Part shown: positions 36,756 through 45,719 of the stretch, in pieces
Layout: each line of letters begins with the position of its first letter
Numbering within the stretch: the stretch's first letter is position 1
NCBI GenBank assembly: GCA_028714875.1
Contig: JAQTLN010000020.1
Span: 1 to 64,000 of the forward strand
DNA from: Gallionellaceae bacterium
GTDB taxonomy: Bacteria > Pseudomonadota > Gammaproteobacteria > Burkholderiales > Thiobacillaceae
Length of the DNA: 64,000 bases
Reading direction: 5' to 3'
The notes under the pieces: generated by a model
Databases searched by the model: none
Told to the model about the DNA's origin: nothing
The model's input: only the letters and a program-made list of their open reading frames with translations
Position numbers and translations under genes: made by a program

Positions 36756-37847
36756 ATGTCGACCGCATATTCCACCGATTTTTTCAGACTCACTCTCATG
36801 AAACCGCTTGTCGTCGCGCTCGCGCTCGCGCTGGCCGGCTGCTCCGGCGAGGACAAGGCCAAATCGGCTGAAACCGCCCAACACGTCACCCAAGCCCAGG
36901 TAACCGTGCTGCAAGCGACAGAAGCCGTCACCACCAACGCCACGCCAGGCAACGTCGTCGCGCTGGAATCGGTGCAGGTCGCCTCGCGTCTGATGGGTTA
37001 CCTGCGCAATATCGCCGTGGTCGAGGGCCAGTCGGTGAAAAAGGGCCAGCGCCTGTTCACCATCGACCCGCTCGACATCGAGGGCGCGGTGGAACAGGCC
37101 CGACTCGGCCTGCAACAGGCCGAGGACGCGATGCGGGACGCCAAGACCGATTTCGAGCGCTTCGAGAACCTCTACAAGGAGGAAGTGGTGAGCCGTCAGC
37201 AATATGAAAAGATGAAGCTCAACCACGACATCGCCGTGTCGCGAGCGGCGCAGGCCAAGGCCGGCCTCGGCACCGCGCGCGGGCAGATGCGCTACGCCAC
37301 GGTGACCGCGCCGATCAATGGCGTGGTCACCCGCAAGCTGGCCAACGAAGGTGACATCGCCGCCCCCGGCCAGCCCGTGTTGCTGCTGGAGAACCCGGCC
37401 CGGCTCCAGGTGCGGACCAGCGTCGACGAGGACTTGTACAAGCGCATCAAGATGGGCGACAGCGTGATGGTCGAAATCGACGGCCAGGACAAACCGGTGA
37501 ACGCGAAGGTGGCGCGCCTGTCACCCGCCGCCGACCCGATTACCCATACCTACATGGTCAAGCTCGACATTGCCGCGCCCGGTCTGAAGAGCGGCGTTTT
37601 CGCCCGCGTCCTGTTCCCCACCGGCAAGCGCAATGTCCTGGCCCTGCCGCAAGCCGCCGTGCTGGACCGCGCCGGCATCACCGGTGTCTTCGTGGTGGAC
37701 GACAAAGGTAACGCGCAATACCGCATGGTGCGCTTGGGCAACAGGTTCGAAGACCTGGTCGAGGTGCTGTCCGGGCTCAACCCGGGCGAACGGGTGGTCA
37801 GCGGCAACGCCCAGGCGGTGAACAACGGCGACAAGATTTCCGGGTAG
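36756..37847 (+). CDS. RND efflux periplasmic adaptor lipoprotein (membrane fusion protein)
   Basis: Connects the inner-membrane pump to the TolC channel. The 363-residue product has a lipobox (LALAGC) for lipid anchoring, a split biotinyl-lipoyl domain (YLRNIAVVEGQSVKKGQRLFTIDP and APINGVVTRKLANEGDIAAPGQPVLLL), a helical hairpin between them and a beta-barrel domain (VRTSVDEDLYKRIKMGDSVMVEI). ATG 36756 has a GGAGG ribosome-binding site. The ATG at 36798 gives a more usual lipoprotein signal but lacks such a site. Confidence 0.93.
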   Translation: MSTAYSTDFFRLTLMKPLVVALALALAGCSGEDKAKSAETAQHVTQAQVTVLQATEAVTTNATPGNVVALESVQVASRLMGYLRNIAVVEGQSVKKGQRLFTIDPLDIEGAVEQARLGLQQAEDAMRDAKTDFERFENLYKEEVVSRQQYEKMKLNHDIAVSRAAQAKAGLGTARGQMRYATVTAPINGVVTRKLANEGDIAAPGQPVLLLENPARLQVRTSVDEDLYKRIKMGDSVMVEIDGQDKPVNAKVARLSPAADPITHTYMVKLDIAAPGLKSGVFARVLFPTGKRNVLALPQAAVLDRAGITGVFVVDDKGNAQYRMVRLGNRFEDLVEVLSGLNPGERVVSGNAQAVNNGDKISG

Positions 37848-37851
37848 GGCC

Positions 37852-40800
37852 ATGAGCAATCACCAATCCCATCAAGAGGCGCCGATGAACCTGGCGGGCA
37901 AGCTCGCCAAAGGGTTCCTCACCTCCAAGCTCACCGCCCTGTTCATCCTGGCGGTGACCCTGACCGGCCTGCTCGCGCTGGTCGTCACGCCGCGTGAATA
38001 CAACCCGCAGATCGTGGTGCCGGCGGCCAACATCATCGTCGCCAAACCCGGCGCTTCCGCCAGCGAAATCCACAATCTGGTGGTGAAGCCGCTGGAAGCG
38101 ATCATGAACGCGCAATCCGGGGTGGACCACACGTTCGGCTACGCGAACAACGATTTCGGCCTGGTCACGGTGCAGTTCAAGGTTGGCGAGAACCAGGAAG
38201 ACAGCCTGGTGAAGCTGTACAACCAGTTGATGCAGAACATGGACCGCATCCCGCCCGGCGCAATGCAGCCTATCGTCAAGCCGATCAACGTAGATGACGT
38301 GCCGATCATGACCCTGACGCTGTCTTCCGCGACCCATGACGACATGCGCCTGCGCCAGGTCGGCCAACGCCTGCTGGAACATCTGCGCAACGTGCCGGGC
38401 GTGTCATTCACCCAACTCCTGGGTGGCCGGGCACAGGCGGTGAACGTCTGGATCGACCCGCAGCGCCTGGAAGCGGCCGGCCTCACGCTCGACCGTATCG
38501 ACCAGATGCTGCGTGGCGCCAACGTCGCCGCGCCGCTGGGTGAACTGGTGCGGGACAACAAAAGCGTGCCGTTGCGCCTGGCCGGCTTTCTCGGTTCCGC
38601 CGAAGAAGTGGGCCAGATCGTGGTCGGCACCGGCAAATCCGGAGGCGGGCCGATCTATTTGAAGGACGTCGCAAGAATCGAAGACGGCGCGGCTGAAATC
38701 GAAGAAACCACGCGCTTCGCCTACGGCCCGGCCGCGCTGGACAAAGCCGCCGGCAAACAACGCGGTGAACACCCCGCCGTCACCCTGGCCATCGCCAAGA
38801 AAGCCGGCACCAATGCCGTGGTGGTCGCCGACGCGGTGCTGGCCAAGCTGGAGGAACTGAAGCGGCAGGCCATTCCCGCCGGCATCGACGTCGCCGTGAC
38901 CCGCAACGACGGCGCCAAGGCCGACGCGGCGGTTAACGAACTGGTCATGCACCTCGGCATCGCCATCGCCTCAGTAGTGGTGATCTTGGTGTTCTTCCTC
39001 GGTTGGCGCGAGGCCGGCATCGTCACCATGACCGTGCCGCTGATCCTGTTCGTGGTGCTGGCCGTCGGCCTGGCGTTCGGCCAGACCATCAACCGCATCA
39101 CGCTGTTCGCGCTGATTCTCTCGCTCGGCCTGCTGGTCGACGCGGCCATCGTGGTGATCGAAAACATCCACCGCCACCTCCATCACGGCTCGAAGAAGCC
39201 GTTCGCGGAAACCCTGGTGATCGCCACCAACGAGATCGGCAACCCCACCAATGTCGCCACTGTCGCGGTGATCCTGGCCTTCATCCCGATGGCCTTCGTC
39301 ACCGGCATGATGGGTCCGTTCATGCTGCCCATCCCGTTCAACGTCCCGGTCGCCATGATCGCCTCCATCGTCATCGCCTACATGGTGGTGCCGTGGGCGG
39401 CCAAGCTCTGGCTGGCGAAGAAAGCCGCGCGCGAGGAACTGGAACGCACGCCCTGCCTGGAAGAACCAGACACGCGGAATCCGGACGCGCTGCAACGCGC
39501 TTATATCGCCGTACTGACGCCGCTGATCGGCTCCAGCGCCAAGCGCAACATCACCTTCCTGGTGGTGCTGGGCCTGCTCGCCGGCGCCATGCTGATGCCG
39601 GCCTGGCAGTTCATCCGGCCATCCGGCCTGAACGGCCCGCTTTCGCTGTTCGGCGTGGAACTCAAGATGCTGCCCAACGACAACACCAACACCATGCTGT
39701 TGCAGATCGACATGCCCGCCGGCACGGCCCTGGCCGCCACCGACCAGGTCGCGCGCGAAGTGGGCGCGGTGGTGGGCAAATACCCGCACGTCACCGATTA
39801 CCAGACCTTTCTCGGCCTGACCGCCCCGATCGACTTCGCCGCTCTGGTACGCGGCGACATGATCAAGCGCGGCGGCAACCTCGCCCAGATCCGCGTCAAC
39901 CTGGTCGACAAGCATCATCGCGACGAAGCCTCGCACGAGGTCGCGCAACAACTCGACGAGGCTTTGCGGGGGGTACGCAAACGCTTCCCGACGGCGCGCA
40001 TCAAACTCTACGAAACCCCGCCCGGCCCGCCGGTGCAGGCGCAAATTCTGGCGGAACTGTACGGCCCAGATTACGACGCGCTGCGCGCCGCCGCCCCTCA
40101 GGTGGACGCCGCGTTCGCGCGGATGTACGGCATGATCAACGTCGACGATTCCGTCACCGCCAACGCCGACAGCTACCACATCCATGTCGACAGCGAAAAA
40201 GCCTTGCTCTCCGGCGTCGCGCCCGGCCAGATCGCCAAGCTGCTACGCGATTACGTTTCCGGCTTCGACATCGGCACCCTGCATGTGGAAAGCGCCCGCG
40301 AGCCCATCGACATCAAGGTGCGCCTGCCGCGCGAACAGCGCGCCGGGCCGGAAGCGCTGATGAATCTTCGCGTCACCAATCCACACGGCATGCAGGTGCC
40401 GCTGTCCGCCATCGCCCGCGTCGAGCGCGTGACCGAAGCCAAGCCGATCTACGCCCGCGACCAGCATGCCATGGTCATGGTCGGCGGCGAGCTGCTGAAA
40501 TCCAGCCCGGTCTACGCCGTGCTGGCGATGGACAAACTGCTGGACGGCAAGAAACTACCCAACGGGGCCACCTTCACCACCGGCAACCTCGGTTTCACCC
40601 AGGCCAGCCCCAAGGATGTGGTGGATTACACCCTGCTCTGGGGCGGCGAGATGCGCCTCACCCTGGACGTATTCCGCGACCTGGGTTCCGCCTTCATCAT
40701 CGCGCTGATCCTGATCTACCTGATGCTGGTGGCCTACTACAAATCGTTCATGCTGCCGCTGATCGTCATGGGCGCGATTCCCCTCACCCTGGTCGGCGTG

Positions 40801-41157
40801 TTCCCCGGCCACTGGGCCACCAGCCAGGCCTTCACCGCCACCTCAATGATCGGCGTCATCGCTCTGGCCGGCATCGTGGTGCGCAATTCCCTGCTGCTGA
40901 TCGACTTCATCCTGGAATACCGCAAGCAGGGTTACGCCCTGGAAAAAGCCGTGATCGAAGCCGGCGCCGTGCGCTTCCGGCCGATCCTGCTCACCGCGCT
41001 GGCGATCATCCTCGGCTCCGCCATCATGATCACCGACCCGGTATTCGGAGGCTTGGCGGTCAGCCTGATCTTCGGTACCTTCGCCTCCACCGCATTGACC
41101 CTGGTCGTCATCCCGTTGATGTACTACCTGTGGCAACGGAAAGTTGCAGCCAAGTAA
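37852..41157 (+). CDS. RND efflux transporter permease
   Basis: The proton-driven inner-membrane pump. The 1101-residue product has the AcrB-like plan: one helix, a large periplasmic loop, six helices, a second large loop, and five or more helices. The helix-four motif reads LGLLVDAAIVVIENIHRHL, with D430 and A431 where drug pumps (HAE1) have two aspartates; metal pumps such as CusA also have VDAAIVMIEN with one. The C-terminal half has GVIALAGIVVRNSLLLIDF. Substrate is unknown; the regulator suggests a sulfur-related compound. It could also be a metal or general exporter. Confidence 0.92.
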   Translation: MSNHQSHQEAPMNLAGKLAKGFLTSKLTALFILAVTLTGLLALVVTPREYNPQIVVPAANIIVAKPGASASEIHNLVVKPLEAIMNAQSGVDHTFGYANNDFGLVTVQFKVGENQEDSLVKLYNQLMQNMDRIPPGAMQPIVKPINVDDVPIMTLTLSSATHDDMRLRQVGQRLLEHLRNVPGVSFTQLLGGRAQAVNVWIDPQRLEAAGLTLDRIDQMLRGANVAAPLGELVRDNKSVPLRLAGFLGSAEEVGQIVVGTGKSGGGPIYLKDVARIEDGAAEIEETTRFAYGPAALDKAAGKQRGEHPAVTLAIAKKAGTNAVVVADAVLAKLEELKRQAIPAGIDVAVTRNDGAKADAAVNELVMHLGIAIASVVVILVFFLGWREAGIVTMTVPLILFVVLAVGLAFGQTINRITLFALILSLGLLVDAAIVVIENIHRHLHHGSKKPFAETLVIATNEIGNPTNVATVAVILAFIPMAFVTGMMGPFMLPIPFNVPVAMIASIVIAYMVVPWAAKLWLAKKAAREELERTPCLEEPDTRNPDALQRAYIAVLTPLIGSSAKRNITFLVVLGLLAGAMLMPAWQFIRPSGLNGPLSLFGVELKMLPNDNTNTMLLQIDMPAGTALAATDQVAREVGAVVGKYPHVTDYQTFLGLTAPIDFAALVRGDMIKRGGNLAQIRVNLVDKHHRDEASHEVAQQLDEALRGVRKRFPTARIKLYETPPGPPVQAQILAELYGPDYDALRAAAPQVDAAFARMYGMINVDDSVTANADSYHIHVDSEKALLSGVAPGQIAKLLRDYVSGFDIGTLHVESAREPIDIKVRLPREQRAGPEALMNLRVTNPHGMQVPLSAIARVERVTEAKPIYARDQHAMVMVGGELLKSSPVYAVLAMDKLLDGKKLPNGATFTTGNLGFTQASPKDVVDYTLLWGGEMRLTLDVFRDLGSAFIIALILIYLMLVAYYKSFMLPLIVMGAIPLTLVGVFPGHWATSQAFTATSMIGVIALAGIVVRNSLLLIDFILEYRKQGYALEKAVIEAGAVRFRPILLTALAIILGSAIMITDPVFGGLAVSLIFGTFASTALTLVVIPLMYYLWQRKVAAK

Positions 41158-41161
41158 CTCG

Positions 41162-41192
41162 TAGGGCGGAACGCCGACAGGCGGTTCCGCCA
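41162..41192. repeat. short inverted repeat between the RND and YgaP-type genes
   Basis: GGCGGAAC (41165-41172) and GTTCCGCC (41184-41191) flank a CGCCGACAGGC-like centre, after TCGTAG. It resembles GTAGGGCGGAA-type dispersed repeats and fills the 56-base gap without a T-run. Confidence 0.55.
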
Positions 41193-41213
41193 AACCTCCC
41201 AAAGGAACTTCAA

Positions 41214-41444
41214 ATGACCATCGAACGCATCATCCGCATCATGGCCGGCGCCTTCATCCTGCTGTCCCTGGGCCTGGCCCACTTCAGCGGCCAGGCCGAC
41301 CTCGGCCACCTGTCCTGGCTCTGGTTCACCGCCTTCATCGGCCTCAACCTCCTGCAATCCGGCTTCACCGGCTTCTGCCCGCCGGAAAAATTGCTCAAGA
41401 AACTCGGCTTCCAGGAAGGCGGCAGCGCCTGTAGTACCAAGTAA
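41214..41444 (+). CDS. DUF2892 / YgaP-type inner-membrane protein
   Basis: A 76-residue protein with two hydrophobic segments (IRIMAGAFILLSLGLAHF and LSWLWFTAFIGLNLLQSGFTGF) and the cysteine pattern TGFCPPEKLLKKLGF, typical of the DUF2892 domain. In YgaP this domain anchors a rhodanese to the membrane, and free-standing copies recur in sulfide-responsive operons. ATG 41214 has AAAGGA eight bases upstream. It closes the exporter operon, and a membrane rhodanese follows 0.7 kb downstream. Confidence 0.88.
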   Translation: MTIERIIRIMAGAFILLSLGLAHFSGQADLGHLSWLWFTAFIGLNLLQSGFTGFCPPEKLLKKLGFQEGGSACSTK

Positions 41445-41551
41445 GGCACACGCGGAAGAAATGGCCACGGGGCCAAGCGATTCAGCCACGTAGTCATTTT
41501 CCGGCGTTTCATGGGCGATAATCCGCCCCCGACGCAAAACGGGAGATCGAC

Positions 41552-42133
41552 ATGGGTCTACCGCAACTGAAAACCGAGCACTACACCTACGCCGATTACT
41601 GTTCCTGGCCCGACGACACTCGTTACGAGTTGATCGACGGCGTGGCCTACGCGATGGCGCCGGCGCCGACGCGGACGCGGACGCACCAAAGCCTGGTGCT
41701 GGAGTTGGTACGTCAGGTCGCCACCGCGCTCCAGGGCAAGCCCTGCCAACCCTTCGTCGCGCCGCTCGACGTGCGTCTGTTCCATGCCGACGAGGCTGAC
41801 GAGCAGGTGGACACGGTGGTGCAACCGGATGTGCTGGTGGTGCGCGATGAAACCAAGCTGGACGAGCGCGGCGTGCGCGGCGCGCCGGACTGGGTGGCGG
41901 AGGTGCTCTCTCCCAGTTCCGCCAAGCACGATCTGATCGTCAAACTGGCTTTGTATGAACGGGCAGGCTTGCGCGAGTACTGGCTGTTGCACCCGACCGA
42001 TCGTCTGGTCACGGTTTACCGATTGGCCGATGGCCAATACGGCCGCCCGGAGATCAGCGAAATGACCGGAACTTTGAGCATCGGCATCCTGCCCGATGTC
42101 ACGGCCGACTGGTCACTTTTCCCCACCAACTGA
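41552..42133 (+). CDS. Uma2 family (DUF820) endonuclease-like protein
   Basis: The 193-residue product has the PD-(D/E)XK-type layout of the Uma2 family: RYELIDGVAYAM near residue 25, VVQPDVLVVRDE near residue 90, EVLSPSSAKHDLIVKLALYERAGLREYWLL with the catalytic E and K. Family members are abundant in cyanobacteria and sporadic elsewhere; their biological role is not established. It stands alone, with GGGAGA-type ribosome-binding sequence, between the YgaP-type gene and the rhodanese. Confidence 0.85.
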   Translation: MGLPQLKTEHYTYADYCSWPDDTRYELIDGVAYAMAPAPTRTRTHQSLVLELVRQVATALQGKPCQPFVAPLDVRLFHADEADEQVDTVVQPDVLVVRDETKLDERGVRGAPDWVAEVLSPSSAKHDLIVKLALYERAGLREYWLLHPTDRLVTVYRLADGQYGRPEISEMTGTLSIGILPDVTADWSLFPTN

Positions 42134-42156
42134 GCCCCAACCGAGAAGGAACACGA

Positions 42157-42567
42157 ATGGATTTCGCGCTACAAAACATCTGGCTGATTCTGCTTGCCGG
42201 CCTGTCCGGCTTCATGTTGCTGGGCGGCGGCCTGTTCGGGCGTATGTCCGGGGTCAAGCAGATCGGCCCGCAGGAAGCGGTCATGCTGTTCAACCACGAG
42301 GACGCCCTGTTGCTGGACGTGCGTGAACAGTCGGAATGGAGTGACGGCCATATCGCCAAGGCCCGGCACATTCCCCTGGGTAAACTGAAGGATCGCCTGT
42401 CCGAGCTGGAGAAATACAAGGGCAAGCCGATCATCGCCGTGTGTCGCAGCGGTAATCGCTCCGGCAGCGCCTGCGGCACGCTCAAGAAAGCGGGTTTCGA
42501 GAACCTGCACAACCTCGCCGGTGGCATGCAAGCCTGGGAACAGGCCGGCCTGCCACGCGAAAGATAA
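42157..42567 (+). CDS. membrane-anchored rhodanese-like sulfurtransferase
   Basis: The 136-residue product has an N-terminal membrane helix (IWLILLAGLSGFMLLGGGLF) and a single rhodanese domain with the active loop CRSGNRSG near residue 96. Such domains carry sulfane sulfur as a cysteine persulfide. It matches YibN, the partner of grxC in gammaproteobacteria, and grxC follows here too. Together with the sensor and YgaP-type protein it fits a persulfide-handling neighbourhood. Confidence 0.92.
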   Translation: MDFALQNIWLILLAGLSGFMLLGGGLFGRMSGVKQIGPQEAVMLFNHEDALLLDVREQSEWSDGHIAKARHIPLGKLKDRLSELEKYKGKPIIAVCRSGNRSGSACGTLKKAGFENLHNLAGGMQAWEQAGLPRER

Positions 42568-42588
42568 CCAACCGTTCCCTGAACGGTT

Positions 42589-42633
42589 CCCTCACCACCA
42601 GCCCCTCTCCCGCTCGCGGGCGAGGGGAGCGCC
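42589..42633. repeat. CCCTCTCC-type palindromic repeat between rhodanese and grxC
   Basis: CCCCTC-T-CCCGC-TC-GCGGG-C-GAGGGG (42602-42627) preceded by CCCTCACCACCAG, related to the elements at 4016 and 19838. Just upstream AACCGTTC-CCT-GAACGGTT (42570-42588) is a separate perfect 8-bp hairpin directly after the rhodanese stop. Confidence 0.7.
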
Positions 42634-42670
42634 AAGAGTCGCCTCGCGGCTGAGTAACCAAGGAAGCACC

Positions 42671-42928
42671 ATGCCCCACGTCAAGATGTACTGCACCGCC
42701 ACCTGCCCCTACTGCACCATGGCCGAGAAGCTGCTGGCCAAGAAGGGCGTCACCAACATCGAGAAAGTTCGTGTCGATCTCGACTCGGCCCAGCTCGAAG
42801 AGATGATGCGCATCACCGGCCGCCGCACCGTGCCGCAGATTTACATCGGCGACCGCCATGTCGGCGGCTTCGACGACATCTCCGCGCTGGATGCCGGCGG
42901 TGAGCTGGAGCCGTTGCTGGCGGCTTGA
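42671..42928 (+). CDS. grxC: glutaredoxin 3
   Basis: An 85-residue dithiol glutaredoxin. The active site CPYC is at residues 12-15, with the TVPQIYIGDRHVGGFDD glutathione-binding block. It reduces protein disulfides and mixed glutathione disulfides in the cytosol. ATG 42671 has AAGGAAG upstream. In related bacteria the next gene is often secB; here it is a palindrome and an aminotransferase. Confidence 0.97.
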   Translation: MPHVKMYCTATCPYCTMAEKLLAKKGVTNIEKVRVDLDSAQLEEMMRITGRRTVPQIYIGDRHVGGFDDISALDAGGELEPLLAA

Positions 42929-42940
42929 TGCTGTCGCCCA

Positions 42941-42980
42941 CGTAGGCCAGGTTGCGGCGACAGCCGCAACCTGGCCTACG
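42941..42980. repeat. 17-bp perfect palindrome after grxC
   Basis: CGTAGGCCAGGTTGCGG and its complement around CGACAG, 12 bases after the grxC stop. There is no T-run. Related CGTAGGTCAGG arms bracket 44331-44430. The rest of the gap to 43174 shows nothing identifiable. Confidence 0.8.
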
Positions 42981-43174
42981 CGTTTCCGCCCCCGGCTGAT
43001 TCGGTGATGCGACACAATGTTGACACCGCCAGGCTGGTCGCTCGGCATAGTGCGGGCGCGCCGCAACCGCACCATGCAATGCGACCGTACTTGATGCGGG
43101 CAGTTGCGTCGGCCTGCCTGGCTGCCGCTCAAGCTAATAGAATCGCGGCCTGATCCCGTCTCCCAGGAAACGCC

Positions 43175-44308
43175 ATGACCCAGCCCGCGCCCGCCATTTC
43201 ATCTTTCCAGCCCCCGCGTCGCATCCTCATGGGCCCCGGCCCATCCGATGTGCCGCTGCGCATTCTCGACGCGATGGCGCGCCCCACCATCGGCCATCTC
43301 GATCCAGCTTTCCAGGACATGATGGAGCAGACCAAGACGCTGCTGCGTTACGCCTTCCAGACCGAGAACAAGCTGACCTTTCCGGTGTCCGGACCCGGTT
43401 CCGTGGGGATGGAAACCTGTTTCGTGAACCTGGTGGAGCCAGGCGACAAGGTCATCGTCTGCGTCAATGGCGTGTTCGGTGGCCGCATGCTGGAGAACGT
43501 GAAGCGCGCCGGCGGCCTGCCGCTGCTGGTGGAAGACGCCTGGGGTCGGGCGGTGGACCCGAACAAGGTCGAAGCCGCGTTCCAGGCCAACCCCGACGCG
43601 AAAATCCTCGCCTTCGTGCACGCGGAAACCTCCACCGGCGCGCAATCCGACGCCGCCGCGCTGGCCGCCATCGCGCGCAAATTCGGCGCGCTGACCATCA
43701 TGGACTGCGTGACTTCCCTCGGCGGAACACCGGTGCTGCTCGACCAGTGGGGCATCGACGCGGCCTATTCCGGCAGCCAGAAATGCCTGTCCTGCACCCC
43801 CGGCCTATCGCCGGTCAGCTTCTCGGAGGCCGCCATTGCCAAGGTGCGGGCACGGAAAACCCCAGTGCAAAGCTGGTTCATGGACCTCAACCTGGTGCTC
43901 GGCTACTGGAGCGGCGAGTGCAAGCGCACCTATCACCACACCGCGCCGATCAACCCGCTCTACGGCCTGCACGAAGCCCTGGTGATCCTCGCCGAGGAAG
44001 GCCTGGAGGCCGCCTGGGCGCGGCATCGCGCCATGCACGAAATCCTCAAGACCGGCCTGGTAGGCATGGGGCTGTCTTTCGTGGTGCCGGAGAACGAGCG
44101 CCTGCCGCAACTCAACTCGGTGGCGCTGCCGGCCGGCATCGACGATGCCGCCGCGCGCGCGCGGCTGCTCAAAGAATTCAACCTGGAAATCGGCGCCGGC
44201 CTCGGCGCCCTGGCCGGCAAGATCTGGCGCATCGGCCTGATGGGCGCCTCGGCGCGGCGGGAGAACGTGGAGCTTTGCCTGAAGGCGCTCACCACCGTGC
44301 TGGCATAG
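43175..44308 (+). CDS. alanine/serine-glyoxylate aminotransferase family protein
   Basis: A class V PLP enzyme of the AGXT/PucG group, transferring the amino group of alanine or serine to glyoxylate. The 377-residue product has the family opening [19 protein letters not shown] and TIGHLDPAF, the cofactor region [12 protein letters not shown], and the Schiff-base lysine in [16 protein letters not shown] near residue 195. Glyoxylate use could support one-carbon or photorespiratory-type salvage. The exact amino donor is not decidable. It is a single-gene unit between repeat-rich gaps. Confidence 0.92.
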   Translation: MTQPAPAISSFQPPRRILMGPGPSDVPLRILDAMARPTIGHLDPAFQDMMEQTKTLLRYAFQTENKLTFPVSGPGSVGMETCFVNLVEPGDKVIVCVNGVFGGRMLENVKRAGGLPLLVEDAWGRAVDPNKVEAAFQANPDAKILAFVHAETSTGAQSDAAALAAIARKFGALTIMDCVTSLGGTPVLLDQWGIDAAYSGSQKCLSCTPGLSPVSFSEAAIAKVRARKTPVQSWFMDLNLVLGYWSGECKRTYHHTAPINPLYGLHEALVILAEEGLEAAWARHRAMHEILKTGLVGMGLSFVVPENERLPQLNSVALPAGIDDAAARARLLKEFNLEIGAGLGALAGKIWRIGLMGASARRENVELCLKALTTVLA

Positions 44309-44330
44309 AGACGCGGACCCGGGGGGCACC

Positions 44331-44430
44331 CGTAGGTCAGGCTGGCGCGATAGCGACTGCCTGAAGGTCGTTTCATCTAGCCGTGATTTGATCGTGGGTC
44401 GTCAGGTAGCCTACGGCAACCTGACCTACG
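44331..44430. repeat. CGTAGGTCAGG-bounded inverted-repeat element
   Basis: A 100-bp segment bordered by 11-bp inverted arms CGTAGGTCAGG (44331-44341) and CCTGACCTACG (44420-44430), with an internal GTCAGGTAGCCTACGGC. It lies between the convergent aminotransferase and lpxC-side genes. The arms resemble those of the palindrome at 42941. Confidence 0.7.
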
Positions 44431-44453
44431 GGGGGCGATCGCCATGGCGATGG

Positions 44454-44639
44454 TCAAAGCACCATGACCAGCCGTTCCACCAGATAAGCCAACATGATCA
44501 GAATAGCCAGGGCGAGGCCGCCCTTCAGGCCGAGGCCGGCGAAGCGCAACCAGCGCGCGTCCCGATTGATGGTGTAGCCGAGCAGGGTGATGACCAGAAA
44601 AACGCCAACCAGAATCAGGAGCAGACGGACGCCCAGCAT
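44454..44639 (-). CDS. small two-helix membrane protein coupled to lpxC
   Basis: A 61-residue product ([27 protein letters not shown]...) with two membrane helices at about 4-22 and 38-58 and a short charged loop between. Its ATG shares a base with the lpxC stop (TGATG), so it is translated with lpxC. I do not recognise a characterised family; similar small hypothetical proteins follow lpxC in some betaproteobacteria. The frame open further upstream is shadow of lpxC. Confidence 0.65.
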   Translation of the reverse strand: MLGVRLLLILVGVFLVITLLGYTINRDARWLRFAGLGLKGGLALAILIMLAYLVERLVMVL

Positions 44640-45553
44640 CAGGCGGCCAGGGGATGCAGGTTGAGCAGGCCCTTGGGCACGCTGGCGTCGTCCTTGAACT
44701 CCGCCCATTCCCAGGCGCTGACGTCTGCCAGCAGGCCGCGCAACAGTTTGTTGTTGAGACCGTGGCCGGATTTGTAGGCGGAGAAGGCGCCCAGGATGGG
44801 GTGACCAGCCAGGTAGAGGTCGCCCACGGCGTCCAATACCTTGTGCTTCACGAACTCGTCGGCATAGCGCAGGCCGTCGCTGTTAAGCACGCGGAACTCG
44901 TCCATGACGATGGCGTTATCCAGGGTACCGCCGAGGGCCAGGCCATTGCTGCGCAGGTATTCCACTTCACGCATGAAGCCGAAGGTGCGCGCCCGGCTGA
45001 TTTCCTGGACATAGGACTGGCGCGCGAAGTCGAGCTTGATCTCGCGCGCGGAATGTTTGAATACGGGGTGATCGAAGTCGATCTTGAAGGCCAGCGTATA
45101 GCCTTCGTGTGGGGTGAACTCGGCCCATTTGTCACCTTCTTCCACGCGTACCGGGTGCTTCACCCGAATGAAACGCTTGGCGGCATTCTGCACTTCGATG
45201 CCGGTGGATTGCAGGAGATAGACGAAGGGCGCGGCGGAGCCGTCCAGGATGGGCACTTCCGGGCCATCCAGGTCGATGTAAAGGTTGTCGATGCCCAGCC
45301 CGGCCAGCGCCGACATCAAATGTTCGACGGTAGCCACCTTGGCCCCATTGCCTTCCAGCGCGGAACATAAGCGGGTATCAGTGACGGATTCCGGTGAAAC
45401 CCGGAATTCGCGTGGTTCAGCCAGATCGGTGCGGCGAAACCAGATTCCCGTCCCGGGTGCGGCCGGGCGCAAGGTCAGGTTGACCCGCTCGCCCGTATGC
45501 AGGCCGACGCCGGTGGCGCGTACCAGGGATTTGATGGTTCTTTGGCGGATCAT
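44639..45553 (-). CDS. lpxC: UDP-3-O-acyl-N-acetylglucosamine deacetylase
   Basis: LpxC is the committed, zinc-dependent step of lipid A synthesis. The 304-residue protein shows [16 protein letters not shown] with the first zinc histidine near residue 77, [19 protein letters not shown] with the second histidine and the aspartate, and the catalytic KSGHGLNN. It follows ftsZ at the end of the dcw cluster, the standard position, but with a 7-bp repeat array in the gap. Confidence 0.98.
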   Translation of the reverse strand: MIRQRTIKSLVRATGVGLHTGERVNLTLRPAAPGTGIWFRRTDLAEPREFRVSPESVTDTRLCSALEGNGAKVATVEHLMSALAGLGIDNLYIDLDGPEVPILDGSAAPFVYLLQSTGIEVQNAAKRFIRVKHPVRVEEGDKWAEFTPHEGYTLAFKIDFDHPVFKHSAREIKLDFARQSYVQEISRARTFGFMREVEYLRSNGLALGGTLDNAIVMDEFRVLNSDGLRYADEFVKHKVLDAVGDLYLAGHPILGAFSAYKSGHGLNNKLLRGLLADVSAWEWAEFKDDASVPKGLLNLHPLAA

Positions 45554-45672
45554 GGAATGGCGCTGCGCTGAATGAGACAGGAATGCCGAATGCTATCCCG
45601 GCGAGGCGGGAGGGATTGCGCCCAGCCGGGATAATCACCCAAGAAAACAACAGTTTGTGGCATTCCCGCCGT

Positions 45673-45717
45673 TCCGAAATTCGAAATCCGAAATCCGAAA
45701 TCCGAAATCCGAAATCG
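45673..45717. repeat. 7-bp tandem array (CCGAAAT) between ftsZ and lpxC
   Basis: About six copies of CCGAAAT (one imperfect), ending two bases before the ftsZ stop codon. The same heptamer forms arrays in murG (two, inverted), murD and the first codons of murE. The rest of the 166-base gap shows no clear terminator. Confidence 0.85.
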
Positions 45718-45719
45718 AC

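Noticed and set aside
39003-41213. Very long plus-strand frame in a second frame of the RND gene
   Set aside because: Arginine/histidine-rich shadow translation. Only its last 76 codons (41214-41444), after the RND stop, are a real gene (DUF2892).
41552-42133. Uma2 gene as part of a mobile or defence island
   Set aside because: No other defence, phage or transposon gene is adjacent, and composition is like its neighbours.
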